From JBJHBY01 sp050485745 (lineage in GTDB: Bacteria > Pseudomonadota > Gammaproteobacteria > Pseudomonadales > CAMLJR01), in NCBI GenBank assembly GCA_050485745.1, contig JBJHBY010000063.1, positions 1 to 15,713 of the forward strand: DNA of 15,713 nucleotides. Direction: 5' to 3'. This document shows, piece after piece, positions 7,111 through 14,549 of the stretch (positions are counted from its first letter, which is position 1; every line of letters starts with the position of its first letter). The notes under the pieces were generated by a model. It saw only the letters and a list, made by a program, of their open reading frames with translations. It had not been told where the DNA came from and searched no databases. Both the position numbers and the translations under genes were made by a program.

Positions 7111-7764
7111 ATGGAAAGTCTGACTCTGGCCCTGACCAAGGGCCGCATCCTCCAGGAAACCCTGCCCCTGCTGGCCGCTGCCGGGATCGAGCCCGCGGAG
7201 GACATCAGTGCCAGCCGCAAGCTGGTTTTCGATACCAGCGAACCGGGTCTGCGGCTGGTCGTGCTGCGCGGCGCTGATGTGCCGACCTACGTGCAGTACG
7301 GCGCGGCGGACCTCGGTATCTCCGGTAAGGACATGCTGCTGGAGCATGGCGATGCCGGTCTGTATGAGCCCCTGGACCTCGGCATCGCCCGCTGCAGCCT
7401 GATGACCGCTGGCATGCGCGGGCAGGCCTTGCCGGGGGGACGGTTGCGTGTGGCCACCAAGTTCGTCAACGTGGCGCGACGCTATTTCGCGGAGCAGGGC
7501 CGGCAGGTCGAGGTGATTAAACTCTACGGCGCCATGGAGCTTGCTCCTCTGATGAATCTCGCAGACGTCATTGTCGACATCGTCGATACCGGCAACACCC
7601 TGCGTGCCAACGGTATGGAGCCGCTGGAGCTCATCGCCCCGGTCAGCTCCCGGCTGGTGGTCAATCGCGCGTCGATGAAGCGGCATCACGCCCGTATCCA
7701 GGGTCTGATAGAGCGGCTGGGCAACGCGGTGCGGGCGCGTTCCGGAGCGGAGGTGCCGGCATGA
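7111..7764 (+). CDS. hisG: ATP phosphoribosyltransferase, short form, HisG
   Basis: HisG joins ATP and PRPP, the first step of histidine synthesis. The 217-residue product is the short form (HisG-S), which lacks the C-terminal regulatory ACT-like domain and in known cases works with HisZ. Motifs include LTKGRILQETLPLL, the DVPTYVQYGAADLGISGKD stretch (about 53-71), RLRVATKFVN and the PRPP-binding VDIVDTGNTLRANG (about 151-164). The ATG at 7111 was chosen because the protein then begins at the position seen in relatives (MESLTLALTKGRI); an in-frame ATG at 7063 would lie inside murA. The gene ends with ATGA overlapping hisD. No hisZ is present in the window. Confidence 0.95.
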   Translation: MESLTLALTKGRILQETLPLLAAAGIEPAEDISASRKLVFDTSEPGLRLVVLRGADVPTYVQYGAADLGISGKDMLLEHGDAGLYEPLDLGIARCSLMTAGMRGQALPGGRLRVATKFVNVARRYFAEQGRQVEVIKLYGAMELAPLMNLADVIVDIVDTGNTLRANGMEPLELIAPVSSRLVVNRASMKRHHARIQGLIERLGNAVRARSGAEVPA

Positions 7765-9080
7765 CCGCCCTGACGCTGCGTCGCCTGCATGCCTCGGACG
7801 CTGATTTCGACGCTGATCTGGCGGCTTTGCTGGCCTGGGATTCGGTGTCCGATCCAGCGCTGGAGCAGCGGGTTCGCCTGATCGTCGACGATGTGCGGCA
7901 GCGGGGCGATGGCGCACTGATCGAGTACAGCCAGCGTTTCGATCGCCTCGACATCTCGCTGCCGCAGCAGCTGGAGTTGCCCCGGGAGCGTCTGCAGCAA
8001 GCACTGGCGGCGATCCCCGATGCGCAGCGCCTTGCACTGGAAACGGCGGCGGCTCGGATTCGCAGTTACCACCAGTATCAACTGCAGGCGTCCTGGCGCG
8101 TTGAGAGCGAGGACGGCAGCGTTCTCGGGCAACAGGTGACGCCCCTGGATCGCGTTGGCCTTTATGTGCCCGGTGGCAAGGCGGCCTATCCTTCCTCGGT
8201 GTTGATGAATGCCATTCCGGCGCGGGTTGCCGGGGTGGGCGAGCTGGTGATGGTGGTACCCACCCCGGATGGGGTGCTCAACGAGATGGTGCTGGCGGCG
8301 GCGGCCATCGCAGGGGTCGACCGGGTATTTCGCATCGGCGGTGCCCAGGCCATTGCTGCGCTGGCCTATGGAACGCAGAGCGTACCCCGGGTCGACAAAA
8401 TCGTGGGGCCTGGAAATATCTATGTCGCCACGGCAAAGCGTATGGTTTTTGGCCAGGTCGGGCTGGACATGATCGCCGGGCCTTCCGAGATCCTGGTGAT
8501 CTGCGATGGCGGCACGGATCCAGACTGGATTGCCCTCGACCTGTTTTCCCAGGCCGAGCACGACGAGCAGGCCCAGTCACTTCTTGTTTCACCGGATGCG
8601 GCATTTCTGGATCGGGTAGCGGAGCGTATGAATGCCCTGCTGCCGGGGTTGGAGCGGGCGGATATCGCACGCGCCTCCCTGGAATCCCGCGGGGCTCTGA
8701 TCCAGGTCGGCAGCCTCGAGGAGGCCTGCACGTTGAGCAACCGCATCGCACCGGAGCACCTGGAGCTCAGCGTCGCCGAGCCCCAGGCACTGCTGCCCCT
8801 GATCCGTCATGCCGGCGCCATTTTCATGGGGCGTCACACGCCGGAGGCACTGGGCGACTACTGTGCCGGCCCCAATCATGTGCTGCCAACCTCGGGCACG
8901 GCACGTTTTTCCTCGCCACTCGGCGTCTATGACTTCCAGAAACGCAGCTCCCTGATTCATTTCTCGGCCGCGGGTGCGGCGGCGTTGGCCCCTGTTGCGG
9001 AGATCCTGGCGCGTGGCGAGGGTCTGACCGCGCATGCCCGCTCTGCTGCCTGTCGTATTGTGGGGGGTGATGATGAGTGA
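7761..9080 (+). CDS. hisD: Histidinol dehydrogenase HisD
   Basis: HisD is the zinc- and NAD-dependent enzyme that oxidises L-histidinol in two steps to L-histidine. The 439-residue product is close to the usual 430-440. Motifs: VTPLDRVGLYVPGGKAAYPS (126-145), VDKIVGPGNIYVATAKR (211-227) and IAGPSEILVI (238-247). Predicted zinc ligands are Gln264 and His267 (SQAEHDEQAQS), Asp367 (GDYCAGPNH) and His425 (GLTAHARSA); Glu332-His333 in APEHLE is the catalytic pair. The start overlaps the hisG stop (ATGA) and is preceded by GGAGG. Its own 3' end overlaps hisC by 8 bases. Confidence 0.97.
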   Translation: MTALTLRRLHASDADFDADLAALLAWDSVSDPALEQRVRLIVDDVRQRGDGALIEYSQRFDRLDISLPQQLELPRERLQQALAAIPDAQRLALETAAARIRSYHQYQLQASWRVESEDGSVLGQQVTPLDRVGLYVPGGKAAYPSSVLMNAIPARVAGVGELVMVVPTPDGVLNEMVLAAAAIAGVDRVFRIGGAQAIAALAYGTQSVPRVDKIVGPGNIYVATAKRMVFGQVGLDMIAGPSEILVICDGGTDPDWIALDLFSQAEHDEQAQSLLVSPDAAFLDRVAERMNALLPGLERADIARASLESRGALIQVGSLEEACTLSNRIAPEHLELSVAEPQALLPLIRHAGAIFMGRHTPEALGDYCAGPNHVLPTSGTARFSSPLGVYDFQKRSSLIHFSAAGAAALAPVAEILARGEGLTAHARSAACRIVGGDDE

Positions 9081-10185
9081 CGATTCGCTGAGCGCTGCGG
9101 TCGCGCGCTGGATTCGTCCGGAGATCCGGGCCATCCAGGCCTATGCGGTTGCGCCGTCGGCGGGTATGGTCAAGCTGGATGCGATGGAAAACCCCTATCG
9201 CTGGCCTGAGCCGCTGTTACGGGAATGGCTGGAGACCCTGCGAGAGGTCTCCATCAACCGCTACCCGGATCCGGTGGCGCGGGATCTGTGCGGGGAGTTG
9301 CGTCGCGTCATGGGTATCCCTGACGAACTGTCGCTGCTGCTGGGCAATGGTTCCGACGAGATCATCCAGTTGCTGGCTCTGGCGGTGGCGGCCCCGGGGC
9401 GCGTGGTGCTGGCACCGGAGCCGGGTTTCGTGATGTATCGCATGATCGCCAGCCTGGCCGGCCTGCGTTATGTCGGAGTGCCCCTGGACGCCGATTTTGA
9501 CCTCGACGTTGCGGCGATGCAGGCCGCCATGGCGGAGCATGATCCGGCCCTGTTGTTCCTGGCGTTGCCAAACAACCCCACCGGCAACCTGTTTTCTGAG
9601 GACCGGGTACGCGCTGTGATCGATGCTGCGCCGGGACTGGTGGTTCTTGACGAGGCTTATGGGCCCTTCAGTGATGCCGATCACCTGTCACTGGTGTCGG
9701 AGCATCCCCGGGTGCTGTTGATGCGGACCCTGTCCAAGGTCGGCCTGGCGGGCCTGCGCCTGGGTCTGCTGATTGGGGCGCCGGCCTGGCTGGACGAACT
9801 GGACAAGATTCGTCTGCCCTACAACATCAATGTGCTGACTCAGGCCAGCGCCAGTTTCGCGCTGCGCCATTTCGACGTGCTGCGCGAGCAGACGCGCTGT
9901 ATCCGCGCCGATCGCGAGCAGCTTGCCGATGCCCTGGCATGTCTGCCGGGCCTTGTGATCTGGCCCAGTGCGGCCAATTTCCTGCTGGTGCGTGTACCGT
10001 CCGGGCGTGCTGGCGAACTGTTCGAGGGGCTGAAGGCGGCGGGAATCCTGGTCAAGAAACTGGATGGGGCGCACCCCCTGCTGGCGGACTGCTTGCGCTT
10101 TACTGTGGGTACTGCGGAAGAGAACGCTCGCCTGCTCGAGGCCGTGACAGCATTGCTGCGGGCTCCTGCTGCCTCAGCCAGCTGA
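9073..10185 (+). CDS. hisC: Histidinol-phosphate aminotransferase HisC
   Basis: HisC is a PLP-dependent class I/II aminotransferase converting imidazole acetol phosphate and glutamate to L-histidinol phosphate. From ATG 9073 the product is 370 residues. Typical HisC features are seen: LDAMENPY (35-42), GNGSDEIIQLL (91-101), the NNPTG motif (167-171), Asp193/Tyr196 in LDEAYGPF, and the PLP Schiff-base Lys222 in RTLSKVGLAGLRLG. Candidate starts at 9067 (GTG), 9070 and 9073 all overlap hisD; 9073 was chosen because the G-run at 9062-9067 gives suitable spacing. It is the last gene of the rightward run, and its stop overlaps the end of the convergent degS gene. Confidence 0.95.
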   Translation: MSDDSLSAAVARWIRPEIRAIQAYAVAPSAGMVKLDAMENPYRWPEPLLREWLETLREVSINRYPDPVARDLCGELRRVMGIPDELSLLLGNGSDEIIQLLALAVAAPGRVVLAPEPGFVMYRMIASLAGLRYVGVPLDADFDLDVAAMQAAMAEHDPALLFLALPNNPTGNLFSEDRVRAVIDAAPGLVVLDEAYGPFSDADHLSLVSEHPRVLLMRTLSKVGLAGLRLGLLIGAPAWLDELDKIRLPYNINVLTQASASFALRHFDVLREQTRCIRADREQLADALACLPGLVIWPSAANFLLVRVPSGRAGELFEGLKAAGILVKKLDGAHPLLADCLRFTVGTAEENARLLEAVTALLRAPAASAS

Positions 10186-11295
10186 ACGGTCCGGCCCCGG
10201 GCGGGCATCGACACGAATGGCCAGATCGGTGCGCTCCCGATTGCGAATCCGCGACACGGTGACATAGTCCCCGGGCCGGGTCGCCGCGATCAGGTTCATG
10301 CCGGCGTGGCCATCGCCGACGGGGCGGTCATTGATGGCGATGATGATGTCGCCTATCTCCAGCCCGGCCCTGGCCGCTGGGCCGCCACGGTACAGATTGG
10401 TGACGACCACGCCGTTGCCGGGGGCGATGGCGTTTGCTGTAGCCATTTCCCGGGGAATGCGCTGTACCTCCACGCCCAGCCAGCCGCGCATCGGGCGCCC
10501 GAATTCAATCAGGTCGGCCATGGTGCGTACGGCGATATCGGCGGGTATGGCGAGGCCGATGCCCATGGAGCCGCCGCTCTGGGTGTAGATGGCGGTATTG
10601 ATGCCCAGCAGTTGACCCGACACATCCACCAGTGCGCCGCCGGAGTTGCCGGGATTGATGGCGGCGTCGGTCTGGATGAAATCCTCATAGGTCGTGAGCC
10701 GTAGACCATAGCGCCCGGTGGCGCTGACGATGCCCTGGGTGACGGTCTGGCCAAAGCCGAACGGGTTGCCGATGGCGAGGACCACGTCTCCGACCTGAAT
10801 CTCCTCCGGCTGTCCGATGGTGATCGGCTCCAGCCGGTCCAGTTCGATCTTGAGCAGGGCGAGGTCGGTTTCCGGGTCCAGGCCCACGACAGTGGCGAGG
10901 GCATCGCGACCATCGTGCAGGAGGACCAGGATTTCATCGGCATCGCGGATCACATGGTGATTGGTCAGCAGATAGCCGTCGCGGCTGACAATGACGCCGG
11001 AGCCCAGGCTGCGCTGGATACGCTCTTGCTGGAACGGGTTGCCGCGATTGAAGAAGTGGCGGAAGAACGGGTCGTCGAACAGGGGGTGAACCGGTGTTCG
11101 GACAGTCTTGGTGGTGTAGATATTGACCACGGCTGGCGCGGCCTGGCGTACCGCCTCGGCGTAGGAGGTCGGGCCCTGGCTGCCACTGCCCGGGGTAGGT
11201 GCGGGTGCATCGGGCTGCAGGTACTGGAGGATCAGCAGGCCTGTTAGAATGCCGCAGAGGATCGGCCAGCTGAGAAAGCGCAGCGCCTGGAGCAT
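10174..11295 (-). CDS. degS: Membrane-anchored stress-sensing serine protease DegS/AlgW
   Basis: This is an HtrA-family protease of the DegS (AlgW in pseudomonads) type, which senses misfolded outer-membrane proteins in the periplasm and starts cleavage of an anti-sigma factor to release an RpoE-type sigma factor. The 373-residue product has an N-terminal membrane anchor (about 6-26), a trypsin-like domain with catalytic His114 (TNHHVI), Asp144 (ETDLALLKI) and Ser218 (GNSGGAL), and one C-terminal PDZ domain (about 265-355, with GWLGVEVQ and AARAGLEIGDIIIAIN). A single PDZ and an uncleaved anchor separate it from DegP/DegQ. The target anti-sigma factor is not in the window. Its 3' end overlaps hisC by 12 bases on the opposite strand. 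Confidence 0.93.
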   Translation of the reverse strand: MLQALRFLSWPILCGILTGLLILQYLQPDAPAPTPGSGSQGPTSYAEAVRQAAPAVVNIYTTKTVRTPVHPLFDDPFFRHFFNRGNPFQQERIQRSLGSGVIVSRDGYLLTNHHVIRDADEILVLLHDGRDALATVVGLDPETDLALLKIELDRLEPITIGQPEEIQVGDVVLAIGNPFGFGQTVTQGIVSATGRYGLRLTTYEDFIQTDAAINPGNSGGALVDVSGQLLGINTAIYTQSGGSMGIGLAIPADIAVRTMADLIEFGRPMRGWLGVEVQRIPREMATANAIAPGNGVVVTNLYRGGPAARAGLEIGDIIIAINDRPVGDGHAGMNLIAATRPGDYVTVSRIRNRERTDLAIRVDARPGPDRSAG

Positions 11296-11405
11296 TGCCG
11301 TGGTCCGGTCTGGAAATACACCGTCAGCCTAACACGATTGCCTCTGCCGCCACAGTGGCCGGGGCAGGGTGCCGGGGCTGACCTGGCGGCGTCCGGGAGA
11401 GGCCC

Positions 11406-12167
11406 ATGTCGATTGCGCTGAAGGACCTTGTTGCGCTGGCGGATGACCTGCTGGAGCCACGGGCGTTCGACGATTACTGCCCCAATGGCCTGCAGGTCGA
11501 GGGGCGGGCCCGGGTCCGGCGTCTGATTTCCGGGGTGACCGCCAGCCAGGCTCTGATCGAGCGGGCCATTGAGCTCGAAGCGGATGCCATCTTCGTGCAC
11601 CACGGCTACTTCTGGCGTGGCGAGGACCCCCGCGTCGTGGGCATGCGCCGGCATCGCCTGGGGTTGCTTCTCACCCACGATATCAGCCTGATCGCCTACC
11701 ACTTGCCCCTGGATGCACACCCTCGCTACGGTAACAATGCGCGTCTGGCGGAAGAGCTTGATATCGAGATCAGTGGCGGCTTGCAGCCGGAGAGTGCCCG
11801 CCCCGTGGGCAATGTCGGCCGCCTGGCCGAACCGCTGTCTGCGCCGGATTTTGCGGATCATGTCGGTCGCCGGCTGGGCCGGGCACCCCTGCTCGTGCAG
11901 GTGGGGGAGCGGCCGGTCGAGACCGTGGCCTGGTGTACCGGGGCTGCCCAGGGCTATATCCAGCAGGCGGTTGAGTTGGGGGCTGATGCCTTTCTGACGG
12001 GAGAGGTGTCCGAGCAGACCGTGCACCAGGCCCGGGAGCTTGGTATTCACTTCATTGCCGCGGGCCATCATGCGACCGAGCGCTATGGTGCGCCCGCCGT
12101 CGCCGATTATCTGGCGCGGCAGGCAGGGATCGAACATTATTTCGTGGATATCGATAACCCGGTCTGA
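11406..12167 (+). CDS. Nif3-like dinuclear metal centre protein (YbgI family)
   Basis: This is a Nif3/YbgI-family protein, often annotated as a GTP cyclohydrolase I type 2 homologue; the true substrate is not established for most members. The 253-residue product matches the short (E. coli YbgI-like, about 247 aa) form without the inserted PII-like domain. Metal-site residues are visible: His65-His66 in FVHHGYFW, Asp103 in HLPLDAH, and His221 with Glu225 in AGHHATERYG. Other family marks are DDYCPNGLQVEG (22-33) and TGEVSEQTVHQA. GGGAGAGG precedes the ATG by about 4 bases. It is divergent from degS across a 110-base gap and convergent with yhcB. Confidence 0.9.
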   Translation: MSIALKDLVALADDLLEPRAFDDYCPNGLQVEGRARVRRLISGVTASQALIERAIELEADAIFVHHGYFWRGEDPRVVGMRRHRLGLLLTHDISLIAYHLPLDAHPRYGNNARLAEELDIEISGGLQPESARPVGNVGRLAEPLSAPDFADHVGRRLGRAPLLVQVGERPVETVAWCTGAAQGYIQQAVELGADAFLTGEVSEQTVHQARELGIHFIAAGHHATERYGAPAVADYLARQAGIEHYFVDIDNPV

Positions 12168-12197
12168 GACGGTTCCGCTACGCGGGTCGCCCTGCGC

Positions 12198-12662
12198 TCA
12201 GATTGGCTTCGGGGGCTCCGGCTCGCGCTCTGGTGCAGGCTTGTCCAGGCCGAAGGCTTCGTGTAGCGCGCCCTTTTCCCCTGGGCTGCGCCGCGGTGCG
12301 TAGTCCCTGGGTGGTTCCAGCGGTGCGGCGGCGGGAGGCTCGTCTCCGCCGGGCTCGGGCAGGCGGGTGAGGCGTGGCGCATCGGCAGGGTCGCAAAGGG
12401 CCTGGGCCCCCTGGGCAAGGTGGTTGTAAATCTCCCGATAGTCGCTGGCGAGGCTGTTGAGCAACTCGGCGGATCGGCTGAAGTGCTGGCCCACGTCCTT
12501 CTGATAGTCGCGCTGGCGCTGTTTCATCTCGTCCAGGGCGGCCTCCAGTTCGCGGCGCTGTTGTTCCGCGGGCACCAGCCAGCGGGACGCCAGATAGCCG
12601 GCGACTGCCCCCAGGGTCAGCATCGCCAGTGCGGTGAGCCAAAACGTCGATGAGCTGTACAC
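12198..12662 (-). CDS. yhcB: DUF1043 membrane protein YhcB (ZapG)
   Basis: This is a YhcB/ZapG-type inner-membrane protein tied to cell division and envelope growth in E. coli. The 154-residue product has one N-terminal transmembrane helix (about 6-29), a charged coiled-coil-like region (about 32-88, rich in Glu/Gln/Arg with SAELLNSLASDYREIYNHLA), and a proline- and charge-rich tail. It is longer than the 132-residue E. coli protein, mainly in the tail. The start is read as GTG at 12662-12660 because GGAGG stands 5 bases upstream and the TM helix then begins correctly; there is no ATG that fits. The gene is divergent from zapE, as in E. coli. Confidence 0.88.
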   Translation of the reverse strand: MYSSSTFWLTALAMLTLGAVAGYLASRWLVPAEQQRRELEAALDEMKQRQRDYQKDVGQHFSRSAELLNSLASDYREIYNHLAQGAQALCDPADAPRLTRLPEPGGDEPPAAAPLEPPRDYAPRRSPGEKGALHEAFGLDKPAPEREPEPPKPI

Positions 12663-12715
12663 GTCAACCTCCGGAAACGTCCCGGTCACGACGACCTGCC
12701 TGTCGCGACTCCTTC

Positions 12716-12739
12716 GTGCCGCGGCTGTCGCCGCGGCAC
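12716..12739 (-). promoter_or_regulatory. 9-bp GC-rich stem-loop at the predicted 5' end of the yhcB mRNA
   Basis: GTGCCGCGG (12716-12724) and CCGCGGCAC (12731-12739) are perfect inverted repeats around a 6-base loop. The predicted yhcB start site (7 bases after TATACT at 12751-12746) falls on 12739, the first base of the stem. No T-run follows on either strand, so it is not an intrinsic terminator. A 5' mRNA-protecting stem is the simplest reading, by inference. Confidence 0.45.
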
Positions 12740-12745
12740 AATCCC

Positions 12746-12751
12746 AGTATA
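12746..12751 (-). promoter_or_regulatory. Predicted -10 element of yhcB (TATACT)
   Basis: TATACT (5 of 6 to consensus) reads leftward towards yhcB in an otherwise GC-rich gap. The best -35 at 16 bases (TCAACC) is poor, so the promoter may be weak or need an activator. It would give a leader of about 77 bases. Confidence 0.4.
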
Positions 12752-12790
12752 CCCGAGACGATCGCCGGGTTGACCGCGTGTGGCGGCAAA

Positions 12791-12820
12791 TTGCCAAGCG
12801 CCCGGGCGCTTGGGTAAAGT
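12791..12820 (+). promoter_or_regulatory. Predicted zapE promoter
   Basis: TTGCCA (12791-12796) and TAAAGT (12815-12820) are 18 bases apart and match sigma70 consensus at 5/6 and 4/6 positions. The start site would be near 12827, about 33 bases before the zapE GTG. The spacer is almost entirely filled by the palindrome listed separately. Confidence 0.45.
12794..12813. repeat. Perfect 20-bp palindrome in the yhcB-zapE control region
   Basis: CCAAGCGCCCGGGCGCTTGG is self-complementary over all 20 bases with no spacer. It overlaps the -35 and fills the spacer of the predicted zapE promoter, and its centre is about 64 bases upstream of the predicted yhcB start site. This is the placement expected of a repressor operator for zapE. 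No T-run follows, so it is not a terminator. The binding protein is unknown. Confidence 0.6.
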
Positions 12821-12859
12821 GGCGCGCCTCTGGGCCCGGCTTTTGGGGGAAACACCGGC

Positions 12860-13963
12860 GTGACACCGCTTGAGCGTTACCGGCAAGATTTGCAGCGACC
12901 GGATTTTGTGCGCGACCCGGCGCAGGAGCAGGCCATTGGGCTGCTGCAGGAGCTTTACGAGCAGCTCGTCGAGGCCGAGCGCCGCGCGACACCCGGGGCG
13001 CTGGGGCGCCTCCTTGGCCGGCTGCCGCGGCGGCGTGCTGCTGCGCCGGTCACCGGGCTCTACTTCTGGGGCGGGGTAGGGCGCGGCAAGACCTATCTGA
13101 TGGATATTTTTTTTGAGTCCCTGCCGTTCCAGCGCAAGCAGCGCGCCCATTTTCATCGCTTCATGCAGCGGGTGCATCGCGAACTCAAGGTGCTTGCTGG
13201 CGAAAAAAACCCCCTGGACACGGTGGCGCGACGCCTGGCGTCCGAAGCCCGGGTGATCTGCTTCGATGAGTTTTTCGTTTCGGACATCACCGACGCCATG
13301 ATTCTGGGCACGCTGTTCGAGCGGCTGTTCGGGCTGGGAGTGACTCTTGTGGCCACCTCGAACATTCAGCCCGATGACCTTTACCGGGATGGCCTGCAGC
13401 GCAGCCGGTTCCTGCCGGCGATTGCCCTGATCAAGGCCCATACCCGCGTGGTCAATGTCGACGGTGGCACAGATTACCGCCTGCGCACGCTGGAGCAGGC
13501 CGAGCTGTACCACTGTCCCCTCGATGATCAGGCCGATGCCAGTCTCGCTGCGAGCTTTGCGGCCCTTGCGCCAGAGCAGGCGGCGGTCCAGCAGATGCTG
13601 GAGGTCGAGGGACGGCTGATCCGGGTGCGCAAGCTGGCGGAGGACGTGGCCTGGTTCGATTTCGCTGCGCTGTGTGACGGTCCGCGCAGCCAGAACGACT
13701 ATATCGAGCTGGCGCGCATCTTCCATGCGGTGCTGATCAGCGACGTGCCCTGCTTCTCGGTGGACACGGATGACCAGGCGCGGCGCTTCATTAACCTGGT
13801 GGATGAATTCTATGACCGCAATGTCAAGCTGGTCCTTTCCGCCGAGGCGCCGCTGGATGAGCTCTACGCCGGGGGGCGCCTCGCCTTCGAGTTCGCCCGT
13901 ACCCGCTCCAGGCTGCTGGAAATGCAGTCCAGGGCCTATCTGGCCCGCCCGCATCGCCCCTGA
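12860..13963 (+). CDS. zapE: Cell division AAA ATPase ZapE
   Basis: ZapE (YhcM, AFG1/LACE1-like) is an ATPase associated with the Z-ring in E. coli, where it matters under low-oxygen or stress conditions. The 367-residue length fits (375 in E. coli). Motifs: Walker A GGVGRGKT (71-78) after LYFW, FFESLPF, HFHRFMQRVH (97-106), Walker B VICFDEFFVSDITDAM (132-147) with Asp136-Glu137, and the sensor-like VATSNIQPDDLY. The start is GTG at 12860, with GGGGGA about 10 bases upstream. The gene is divergent from yhcB and precedes rplM-rpsI, the same arrangement as in E. coli. Confidence 0.94.
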   Translation: MTPLERYRQDLQRPDFVRDPAQEQAIGLLQELYEQLVEAERRATPGALGRLLGRLPRRRAAAPVTGLYFWGGVGRGKTYLMDIFFESLPFQRKQRAHFHRFMQRVHRELKVLAGEKNPLDTVARRLASEARVICFDEFFVSDITDAMILGTLFERLFGLGVTLVATSNIQPDDLYRDGLQRSRFLPAIALIKAHTRVVNVDGGTDYRLRTLEQAELYHCPLDDQADASLAASFAALAPEQAAVQQMLEVEGRLIRVRKLAEDVAWFDFAALCDGPRSQNDYIELARIFHAVLISDVPCFSVDTDDQARRFINLVDEFYDRNVKLVLSAEAPLDELYAGGRLAFEFARTRSRLLEMQSRAYLARPHRP

Positions 13964-14014
13964 GAGCCCGTGTTTGCGATTTGCTGCCAGCTCGCGAGGT
14001 CGTAAACCGGCTCT
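13963..14014. repeat. Long imperfect dyad after zapE
   Basis: AGAGCC (13963-13968) pairs with GGCTCT (14009-14014), and GTTTGCGA (13972-13979) pairs with TCGTAAAC (14000-14007, one G-U). A small 3/1 internal loop separates the two helices, and the 20-base apical region contains CTCGCGAG. It starts at the last base of the zapE stop codon. No T-run follows, so it is not a classical intrinsic terminator; it could be a 3'-end or processing structure. Confidence 0.45.
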
Positions 14015-14037
14015 GAGACGGATCAGGGTCGGGGTGC

Positions 14038-14066
14038 TTGAAAATGGCCGAGTGCTTCTGTAGTAT
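14038..14066 (+). promoter_or_regulatory. Predicted sigma70 promoter of rplM-rpsI
   Basis: TTGAAA (14038-14043) and TAGTAT (14061-14066) are exactly 17 bases apart, matching consensus at 5/6 and 4/6. The start site would be near 14073, about 33 bases before the rplM ATG. The bases after the -10 (TCGCGCTC) are GC-rich, the discriminator type usual in promoters reduced by ppGpp, which would suit ribosomal protein genes; that last step is inference. Confidence 0.6.
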
Positions 14067-14105
14067 TCGCGCTCTTTCGTGAAACAGAGCCCCAGAGGCG
14101 AGACG

Positions 14106-14534
14106 ATGAAAACCTTTAGCGCCAAACCCGACGCCGTGACGCGTGACTGGTTCGTGGTCGATGCGGACGGCAAGACCCTGGGTCGGCTGGCGGCTGAGCT
14201 GGCCCACCGCCTGCGTGGCAAGCACAAGCCGGAGTACACTCCGCATGTGGATACCGGCGACTATATCGTCGTGATCAATGCCGGCAAGGTTCGGGTCACC
14301 GGCAACAAGTCCACCGACAAGAAGTATTACCACCACAGCGGTTTCCCGGGTGGTATCAAGGAAACTACCTTCGAGAAGCTGGTGGTCAAGGCTCCCGAGC
14401 GCATCATCGAGCTGGCGGTGAAGGGCATGCTGCCGAAGAATCCGCTTGGTCGCGCGATGGCGAAGAAGCTCAAGGTCTATGCCGGCGAAGCGCACCCCCA
14501 CACTGCGCAGCAGCCGCAACCCCTGAACATCTAA
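14106..14534 (+). CDS. rplM: 50S ribosomal protein L13
   Basis: L13 is an early-assembly protein of the large ribosomal subunit. The 142-residue product equals the E. coli length. Family marks are WFVVDADGKTLGRLA near the N-terminus, the basic LRGKHKPEYTPHVDTGDY, KYYHHSGFPGG and the C-terminal GMLPKNPLGRAMAKKLKVYAG. The ATG at 14106 is preceded by AGAGGCGAG. An open frame runs 27 bases further upstream but that part is not L13. In E. coli L13 represses its own operon at the translation level; whether that holds here is not visible. rpsI follows after 15 bases. Confidence 0.98.
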   Translation: MKTFSAKPDAVTRDWFVVDADGKTLGRLAAELAHRLRGKHKPEYTPHVDTGDYIVVINAGKVRVTGNKSTDKKYYHHSGFPGGIKETTFEKLVVKAPERIIELAVKGMLPKNPLGRAMAKKLKVYAGEAHPHTAQQPQPLNI

Positions 14535-14549
14535 CGGAAAAGACAGCTC

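Noticed and set aside
5928..7220. A 430-codon open frame on the minus strand across murA, and similar long antisense frames over hisG/hisD, degS and zapE/rplM
   Set aside because: They lie opposite well-conserved genes, have low-complexity His/Gln/Arg-rich translations typical of GC-rich third positions, and show no recognisable domain or ribosome site.
9034..9072. Upstream ATG for hisC inside hisD
   Set aside because: It would add a non-homologous 13-residue extension; the ATG at 9073 with the G-run upstream fits better.
12168..12197. Terminator between the convergent Nif3-family gene and yhcB
   Set aside because: Only a 4-bp CCGC/GCGG stem is visible in 30 bases, with no T-run.
14071..14090. 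GCTCT...AGAGC hairpin just before rplM, as a possible L13 autoregulatory leader
   Set aside because: The predicted start site near 14073 falls inside the left arm, so the stem would not be fully transcribed from that promoter. Kept only as a possibility for read-through transcripts.
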